From: Anaeromonas sp052088025
GTDB lineage: Bacteria; Bacillota; Clostridia; Tissierellales; SIT17
Length of the DNA: 46,117 nt
Reading direction: 5' to 3'
Assembly (NCBI RefSeq): GCF_052088025.1
Contig: NZ_JBQCYD010000020.1
Coordinates: forward strand, 1-46,117
Part shown: in pieces, positions 40,949 to 46,117 of the stretch
Position numbering within the stretch: position 1 is the first letter of the stretch
Layout: every line of letters begins with the position of its first letter
Notes under the pieces: generated by a model
Seen by the model: the letters and a program-made list of their open reading frames with translations, nothing else
Told to the model about the DNA's origin: nothing
The model's database searches: none
Translations under genes and position numbers: made by a program

Positions 40949-42436
40949 TTAATTATTTAAAATATTATTTTCTACATATTGTATGCGAGTAAGTATATTT
41001 TGTTTACCTAAAACCAAAATTATATTTACCATTTCAGGCCCATGAAGAGAACCTGTAAGCATGGCTCTTATTGGCATAAACAAATTCTTGCCCTTAACTC
41101 CTGTTTTCTTTTGGATTTTTTTAATAATAGTCTTTGAAAATTCCTCATCTATTTCATCTATCTGATTTAACTCTTCTTTAAATGCATCTAAAAGAGATTG
41201 AACTTGATCTCCTTTTAACATATTCATTACATCTTCATCTTCTAAATCTACATTATAATTGAAATATATATTTGCTTTTTCTTTTATTTCAGAAAGATTT
41301 GAAAGATCTTCTTTTACGGTAGATACAAGAGTCTTTATCCATTCATATCTATTCTCTACATCTTCATCATCAATATATCCTGCTTCTTTTAAGAAAGGTA
41401 TAGCCAAATCTGTTATTTTATCTAAACTTCCTTCTCTTACATATTGACCATTTATCCAATTCAACTTATCTATATCAAAAACTCCACCAGTTTTAGATAC
41501 CCTATCAAATGAAAATTCTTTTTCTAATTCATCCATATTAAATATTTCTTCATTTGATTCAGGAGACCAACCAACTAAAGCTAAATAGTTATTTAGTGCT
41601 TGTGGAAGATATCCTTTTTCTTTGAAATCAGTTACCGATACATCACCTTGTCTTTTTGATAATTTTTTCTTATCCTTATTTAATACTGTAGGAAGATGTA
41701 CATATGTTGGAGCCTCCCATCCAAATGCATTGAACATAAATACATGCTTTGGAGTTGATGGCAGCCATTCTTCTCCCCTTACTATATGAGAGATCTTCAT
41801 TAAATGATCATCAACTACTACTGCAAAATGATAGGTTGGAAATCCATCTGATTTCATAAGTACTTGATCATCCATATCACTTGTATTTATAGTAACCTTA
41901 CCTCTTACTAAATCATTAAAAACTATATCTTCACTCTCAGGTAACTTAAGTCTTATTACATATTCCTCACCATTTGATATTCTAGTTTCAGCTTCTTTTT
42001 TATCTAAGCTCCTACAATATCCATCATATCTTGGAATCTTACCAGCTGATTTTTGCTCTTCTCGAACCTTATCCAATCTTTCTTTTGAACAAAAACAGTA
42101 GTATGCGTGTCCTTTTTCCAATAATATATCCAAGTATTTTTTATAAATATCTAATCTTTCAGATTGAATATATGGACCATATTCACCCTTTTGAATTACT
42201 TTTCCATTCTCTATAAATACACCTTCATCATGTGTGATTCCAGCCCACTCCATAGAATCTATTAGATTTTCTAAAGCGCCCTCTACAAATCTTGTTCTAT
42301 CTGTATCTTCAATCCTTAAAATATATTTTCCATTATTATGTTTAGAAAACAAATAATTATATAGTGCCGTTCTAAGACTTCCTATGTGAACAAATCCTGT
42401 AGGACTTGGGGCAAATCTTACTCTTACATCACTCAT
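40949..42436 (-). CDS. gltX: Glutamyl-tRNA synthetase
   Basis: Charges tRNA-Glu and, in most Firmicutes, also mischarges tRNA-Gln for correction by GatCAB. The 495-residue class I enzyme has HIGS at 17-20 within APSPTGFVHIGSLRTALYNY and KLSKR at 258-262. Cysteines at C114, C116 and C141 form a possible zinc site. The ATG follows ATGGAGG. It has its own promoter and is followed by the Cys T-box. Whether it is non-discriminating cannot be read from the sequence by eye. Confidence 0.97.
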   Translation of the reverse strand: MSDVRVRFAPSPTGFVHIGSLRTALYNYLFSKHNNGKYILRIEDTDRTRFVEGALENLIDSMEWAGITHDEGVFIENGKVIQKGEYGPYIQSERLDIYKKYLDILLEKGHAYYCFCSKERLDKVREEQKSAGKIPRYDGYCRSLDKKEAETRISNGEEYVIRLKLPESEDIVFNDLVRGKVTINTSDMDDQVLMKSDGFPTYHFAVVVDDHLMKISHIVRGEEWLPSTPKHVFMFNAFGWEAPTYVHLPTVLNKDKKKLSKRQGDVSVTDFKEKGYLPQALNNYLALVGWSPESNEEIFNMDELEKEFSFDRVSKTGGVFDIDKLNWINGQYVREGSLDKITDLAIPFLKEAGYIDDEDVENRYEWIKTLVSTVKEDLSNLSEIKEKANIYFNYNVDLEDEDVMNMLKGDQVQSLLDAFKEELNQIDEIDEEFSKTIIKKIQKKTGVKGKNLFMPIRAMLTGSLHGPEMVNIILVLGKQNILTRIQYVENNILNN

Positions 42437-42470
42437 TTAAAAACCTCCATTTTACTGATTATTATTGTTA

Positions 42471-42499
42471 ATTATATAATACATAACTTTAAAATACAA
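42471..42499 (-). promoter_or_regulatory. Promoter of gltX
   Basis: The minus strand has -35 TTGTAT (42494-42499), a 17-base spacer and a perfect -10 TATAAT (42471-42476), in the 74-base gap after the proS gene. It probably also drives transcription into the cysE T-box, which has no promoter of its own. Confidence 0.8.
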
Positions 42500-42510
42500 G
42501 TTTAAGAATC

Positions 42511-44235
42511 TTACAGTTTAAGTCCTTGATTTTCAAATACTTCTTTTACTCTTTTAAGTACTTCAACTTCATTTACTTTTACCTTTTCATATTCTTCTCT
42601 TAGGGAAAATTCAACCACAGAATCTTTAGCATCTCTTCCAACAGTTATCCTTATAGGTATACCTATAAGTTCTGCATCTGTAAACTTAACTCCAGCTCTT
42701 TCTTTTCTATCATCTAGTAAAACTTCAATTCCTTCCTTTTTTAAAACATCATATAAGCTTGTAGCTAATTCTATTTGATCTTCCTTTTTAGGGTTTACTA
42801 CAGTTACTATAAGGTGATATGGAGCTACAGCTAAAGGCCATATCATACCCTTTTCATCATTGTTTTGTTCTATTATTGCCCCAATTGTTCTATCTATTCC
42901 TAATCCAAATGAATTCATATAAAAGTTTTGACTTTTCCCATTTTCATCAAGATATCTTGCATTTAATTTTTCACTATATTCAGTTCCTAGCTGCAATAGA
43001 TTACCTAATTTAATGCCCCTATCTATTAAAAGTTTGCTTTTACATTTAGGACAAGTATCATTTTTCTTAACCAATAATAAATCTTCTACTTCTTCGCCTG
43101 AGAAATCCTCTATGTTTACATTTTTTATATGATAATCAGTTTTATTTGCACCCACTACAAAGTTTTTCATTTTTTTAATCCTAGAATCTATTATCATCCT
43201 AACATCTTCTTTTAATTCAAGAGGTCCAGCAAAACCAATTTCTGCTCCAGTAACTCTTTTTACGCCTTCTTCATCTATCATTTCAATTTCAGATTCAGGT
43301 AAATTCAAATAATTTGCAAGTTTACTTTGATTTAATTCTCTATCAGCAGGAATTAATACAGCTATAACCTTTTCTTTGCCCTTAAATAACAATGTTTTTA
43401 CAAAATTTGAAGCATCCATACCTAAATATTCTTCCATCTTTTGAACCGTTACAGCATGCGGAGTATGAACTTCTTCTTTTTTAAGATTTTCTTTTTGCGT
43501 GTTGTTTTTTATATTATATATAACGGGAGCCTTTTCATCTGTAGCAGCATAATTACAATCTTTACAATAAACCAGACCAGTTTCCCCTATATCACTTTTA
43601 GCAGAAAATTGATGGCTAGTTCCATTGCCTTTTTGACCTGAATCAGCTTGTAAAACCCTATAATCAATCTTACATCTATCAAAAATCCTTTCATAAGCTT
43701 TCCACATATTCATATAGGATTTCTCCATACTTTTAGCATCTTTATCAAAAGTATAAGCATCTTTGCTTATAAATTCACGTGATCTTATAACTCCTAAACG
43801 AGGTCTTTTTTCATCTCTATATTTACTTTGAATTTGATAAAGATTTAAAGGTAATTGCTTGTATGATTTCAATTCATTCTTTATAGTTTCTATAAAGATT
43901 TCTTCATTACTTGGACTTAGGCAAAGTTCTCTGTTATGACTATCATTTATCTTTAACATTTCTGTCCCAAATTCTTTTAATCTTCCACTTTCATCCCACA
44001 ATTCTTTTGGTTGAATATTAGGCATTAAAGTTTCCTGTCCACCTGAATTATCCATTTCCTCTCTTACAATATTTTCTATTTTTCTTATTACTCTATATCC
44101 TAAAGGTAGATAGGAAAAAACACCTGCTACTACTTTTCTAATCATACCTGATCTTAACATTAATCTATAACTTGCTATTTCAGTATCAGTTGGAGCTTCT
44201 CTAAGTGTTGGCATATATAAATTTGACATTTTCAT
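42511..44235 (-). CDS. proS: Prolyl-tRNA synthetase, bacterial type with editing domain
   Basis: Class II enzyme that charges tRNA-Pro. The 574-residue protein has the bacterial layout: catalytic motifs 1 and 2 (motif 2 near YRDEKRPRLGVIRSREF, 139-155), an inserted YbaK-like editing domain (about 235-395) that removes alanine from tRNA-Pro, with the key lysine K280 in FVKTLLF, motif 3 (NSFGLGIDRT, 441-450) and a C-terminal anticodon-binding domain (about 475-574). It lies 75 bases downstream of a second, archaeal-type ProRS and is separated from it by a terminator. A poor TTGGAG-N16-TATATT promoter may sit in that gap. Confidence 0.97.
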   Translation of the reverse strand: MKMSNLYMPTLREAPTDTEIASYRLMLRSGMIRKVVAGVFSYLPLGYRVIRKIENIVREEMDNSGGQETLMPNIQPKELWDESGRLKEFGTEMLKINDSHNRELCLSPSNEEIFIETIKNELKSYKQLPLNLYQIQSKYRDEKRPRLGVIRSREFISKDAYTFDKDAKSMEKSYMNMWKAYERIFDRCKIDYRVLQADSGQKGNGTSHQFSAKSDIGETGLVYCKDCNYAATDEKAPVIYNIKNNTQKENLKKEEVHTPHAVTVQKMEEYLGMDASNFVKTLLFKGKEKVIAVLIPADRELNQSKLANYLNLPESEIEMIDEEGVKRVTGAEIGFAGPLELKEDVRMIIDSRIKKMKNFVVGANKTDYHIKNVNIEDFSGEEVEDLLLVKKNDTCPKCKSKLLIDRGIKLGNLLQLGTEYSEKLNARYLDENGKSQNFYMNSFGLGIDRTIGAIIEQNNDEKGMIWPLAVAPYHLIVTVVNPKKEDQIELATSLYDVLKKEGIEVLLDDRKERAGVKFTDAELIGIPIRITVGRDAKDSVVEFSLREEYEKVKVNEVEVLKRVKEVFENQGLKL

Positions 44236-44270
44236 AATTATTACCTTCTTGTTTTAGACAATAATATAAA

Positions 44271-44301
44271 GAAAAACACATTCTCTCCAAAGGAGAAAAT
44301 G
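44271..44301 (-). terminator. Terminator between the two prolyl-tRNA synthetase genes
   Basis: A hairpin CATTTTCTCC/GGAGAGAATG with loop TTT (44279-44301) is followed by TGTTTTTC. It lies 9 bases after the stop of the archaeal-type gene, so the T-box mainly controls that gene alone. Confidence 0.8.
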
Positions 44302-44310
44302 TATTTTAAT

Positions 44311-45750
44311 TTAATATGCTCTAGCTAAATAAACCATTTTTTCTGATTTTCCACTGCAGCAAACACATTCCTCTGTTCCTAAATCTTCTTGTTCAAAAGG
44401 AATACATCTTATAGTAGCTCCTGTTTGTTCTTTTATTTTTTGTTCACATTCTGCATCTCCACACCACATAGATTTCACAAAACCTGGAGTGTTTTTAATG
44501 ATATTTTCTAATTCATCCATATTTTTAGCTACATATGTTTTTTCATCTCTCATTTTTTTAGCTTTTTCAAATAAAGAACTTTGAATATCTTCTAATAATT
44601 TTTCAATATCTTCATTTATTGTATCTAAAGAAACAGAAACTTTTTCATTTTTATCTCTTCTAGCTAATACAACTTGATTATTTTTGATATCACGAGGTCC
44701 AATTTCCAAACGGATAGGAACACCTTTCATCTCCCATTGATTAAACTTCCAACCTGGTGAATACTCATCACTATCATCTATTTCTACTCTAAAGTTCTTT
44801 TCTAATTCTTTTTTAAGGTCATATGCCTTATCTAATACTCCTTCTTTATGTTGAGCTATTGGTATAATAACTATTTGTGTAGGAGCTATCTTTGGAGGTA
44901 CTACTAATCCGTTATTATCTCCATGAACCATTATAAGTCCACCAATAAGTCTTGTAGATACTCCCCAAGAAGTATGGTAAGGATTTTCAATTTCTCCTGT
45001 TCTTCCTGTAAAGGTAATATCAAAAGCCTTGGTAAAATGTTGACCTAAGTTATGAGATGTTCCTGATTGTAGAGCCTTACCATCATGCATTAAGGCTTCC
45101 ATAGTGTAGGTTGCAGCAGCTCCTGCAAACTTTTCCTTATCACTCTTTCTTCCCACAACCATAGGAATAGCTAAAAATTCTTCTGCTATTTCCCTATAAA
45201 TTCCTAGCATTTGTAAAGTTTCAGCTTGAGCTTCTTCTGCCGTTTCATGTAAGGTATGACCTTCTTGCCATAAAAATTCAGATGTTCTTAAAAATGGTCT
45301 AGTGCTCTTTTCCCATCTTACAACATTATTCCATTGATTATAAAGATAAGGCAATTCTCTCCAAGATCTTAACCACTTAGAATACATACTACACATTATT
45401 GTTTCCGAAGTAGGTCTAATACATAATCTCTCTTCTAATTTTTCATGTCCACCATGAGTTACCCAAGCAACTTCTGGTGCAAAACCTTCAACATGTTCTG
45501 CTTCCTTTTCTAAAAGACTTTCTGGTATAAGTAGTGGAAAATAGATATTTTTATGACCAGTATCTTTAAATCTCTTATCATATGCCTTTTGGATATTTTC
45601 CCATATTGCATATCCATAAGGTCTAATAACCATAAAACCTCTAACTGGAGAATAGTCTGCCATCTCAGTTTTTAATACAACATCTGTATACCATTGTGCA
45701 AAATCTTTATCCATATTAGTAATTTCTTGTACCTTTTGATTATTTGCCAT
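44311..45750 (-). CDS. proS: Prolyl-tRNA synthetase, archaeal/eukaryote-like type
   Basis: Second ProRS, of the type found in archaea, eukaryotes and some bacteria, with no editing insertion. The ATG at 45750 has GAGGAGG 8 bases upstream; a longer in-frame reading to 45822 would translate the T-box terminator and is rejected. The 479-residue protein starts MANNQKVQEITNMDKDFAQW. It carries motif 2 FLRTSEFLWQEGHT, the anticodon-binding domain (about 280-385) and a C-terminal zinc-binding domain with cysteines in WCGDAEC and ECVCCSGKSEKMVYLARAY. It ends in Tyr, as is typical for this type. Confidence 0.97.
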   Translation of the reverse strand: MANNQKVQEITNMDKDFAQWYTDVVLKTEMADYSPVRGFMVIRPYGYAIWENIQKAYDKRFKDTGHKNIYFPLLIPESLLEKEAEHVEGFAPEVAWVTHGGHEKLEERLCIRPTSETIMCSMYSKWLRSWRELPYLYNQWNNVVRWEKSTRPFLRTSEFLWQEGHTLHETAEEAQAETLQMLGIYREIAEEFLAIPMVVGRKSDKEKFAGAAATYTMEALMHDGKALQSGTSHNLGQHFTKAFDITFTGRTGEIENPYHTSWGVSTRLIGGLIMVHGDNNGLVVPPKIAPTQIVIIPIAQHKEGVLDKAYDLKKELEKNFRVEIDDSDEYSPGWKFNQWEMKGVPIRLEIGPRDIKNNQVVLARRDKNEKVSVSLDTINEDIEKLLEDIQSSLFEKAKKMRDEKTYVAKNMDELENIIKNTPGFVKSMWCGDAECEQKIKEQTGATIRCIPFEQEDLGTEECVCCSGKSEKMVYLARAY

Positions 45751-45777
45751 TTTGTATTTCCTCCTCATTTTTAGACA

Positions 45778-46003
45778 ATAAAAAAACGCCCCTAAAAAGG
45801 GACGGATATTCCGCGGTACCACCCTAGTTGACTTTTAAAAGTCCACTCTAATTTTATAACGGTAAGTCACCGTAAGCTAAAAAGCTTAAAGCTCAAGAAC
45901 AGGTTCAATATTTAGCGGAATGAAAACTTCCCAGCCTAGAGTTTTCTCTCTTTGAATCATAAATATTTACTATTTTCTATCTTCGCCTTTAGATATATAA
46001 TTA
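45778..46003 (-). promoter_or_regulatory. T-box riboswitch, tRNA-Pro specific, before the archaeal-type proS
   Basis: Stem I shows the AGTA loop-E strand, a helix AAATATT with its complement, then GAA CCT G, placing the proline codon CCT (45901-45903) as specifier. The T-box sequence AGGGTGGTACCGCG is at 45812-45825. Its TGGT fits the ACCA end of tRNA-Pro. A terminator CGTCCC/GGGGCG with loop TTTTTA (45787-45804) is followed by seven T. Uncharged tRNA-Pro is expected to permit read-through into proS. Confidence 0.95.
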
Positions 46004-46009
46004 TTAGTA

Positions 46010-46038
46010 ATTTTACTAGAAAAACAAACTTTTGTCAA
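46010..46038 (-). promoter_or_regulatory. Promoter of the T-box-controlled proS
   Basis: The minus strand has a perfect -35 TTGACA (46033-46038), a 17-base spacer and -10 TAAAAT (46010-46015). The expected start near 46003 is right before stem I of the T-box. Confidence 0.85.
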
Positions 46039-46075
46039 ATACTATTTTTTTGTTATTAAACAAATCTGATCAACA

Positions 46076-46115
46076 TATGATAATGTCCTATTATAACATT
46101 TATGATTATGTCCTA
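46076..46115. repeat. Direct repeat upstream of the proS promoter
   Basis: Two 15-base copies, TATGATAATGTCCTA (46076-46090) and TATGATTATGTCCTA (46101-46115), match at 14 positions and start 25 bases apart, about two and a half helical turns. They lie 38 bases upstream of the -35 box. They may be an operator pair or belong to the next gene beyond the window. I see no other feature between the promoter and the window end. Confidence 0.5.
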
Positions 46116-46117
46116 AT

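Noticed and set aside
45751..45822. N-terminal extension of the archaeal-type ProRS
   Set aside because: These codons would translate the T-box terminator and antiterminator. The ATG at 45750 has a good GAGGAGG site and gives the normal protein start.
46085..46096. TATAAT on the minus strand near the window end
   Set aside because: The matching -35 region would fall at or beyond the window edge, and the TTGACA-N17-TAAAAT promoter downstream fits proS much better.
1..46117. Mobile elements, CRISPR arrays, phage, toxin-antitoxin or defence genes
   Set aside because: I looked for transposase-like proteins, spaced short repeats and non-housekeeping operons on both strands and found none. Gene order is the conserved Firmicutes order throughout, without an insertion.

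Overview
This window is a 46 kb block of housekeeping genes from a low-G+C Gram-positive bacterium, with every gene on the minus strand. Gene order (gltX-cysE-cysS-mrnC-rlmB-yacP-sigH ... secE-nusG-rplKAJL-rpoBC-rpsLG-fusA-tuf-S10/spc/alpha-ecfA1A2T-truA), AT-rich codon use, AGGAGG ribosome-binding sites, T-box leaders and a SigH/Spo0H-type sigma factor point to Firmicutes, most likely class Clostridia. The archaeal/eukaryote-like ProRS and the KOW protein between map and infA fit Clostridia rather than Bacilli. A Tissierellales-like host is possible, but I cannot fix the genus.

Layout in the direction of transcription (high to low coordinates). (1) 46117-40949: a T-box-controlled archaeal-type prolyl-tRNA synthetase, a terminator, a bacterial-type prolyl-tRNA synthetase with an editing domain, and gltX with its own promoter. 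(2) 40945-36280: a Cys T-box, then cysE, cysS, mrnC, rlmB, rae1(yacP) and, from its own promoter, sigH. (3) 36275-34881: a tRNA-Thr(GGT)-tuf unit ending in a strong terminator. (4) 34847-31333: rpmG-secE-nusG-rplK-rplA, then rplJ-rplL behind an L10 leader with its own promoter. (5) 31318-23911: rpoB-rpoC behind a structured leader. (6) 23900-19119: the str operon (an L7Ae-like gene, rpsL, rpsG, fusA, a second tuf). (7) 19074-3310: one unbroken S10-spc-alpha cluster of 32 genes, from rpsJ to rplQ. (8) 3300-18: the ECF transporter module ecfA1-ecfA2-ecfT, and truA.

The genes form the core of gene expression: RNA polymerase (rpoA, rpoB, rpoC), a sigma factor, NusG, most large and small ribosomal proteins, translation factors (EF-Tu twice, EF-G, IF1), aminoacyl-tRNA synthetases, the Sec channel (secY, secE), Met-aminopeptidase and RNA-processing enzymes. 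Small genes easily missed are rpmJ (GTG start), rpmD (TTG start) and rpmG.

I found no mobile element, CRISPR array, phage, toxin-antitoxin or defence genes and no plus-strand gene. The less ordinary content is in the RNA leaders: a roughly 195-nt S10-operon leader with three copies of one 8-mer facing a single complementary segment, a roughly 125-nt rpoB leader with a 14-bp hairpin and a terminator-like hairpin, a 20-bp hairpin in front of the str operon, and structured gaps before rpsG and rpsM. These are sequence-based predictions and none was folded computationally.
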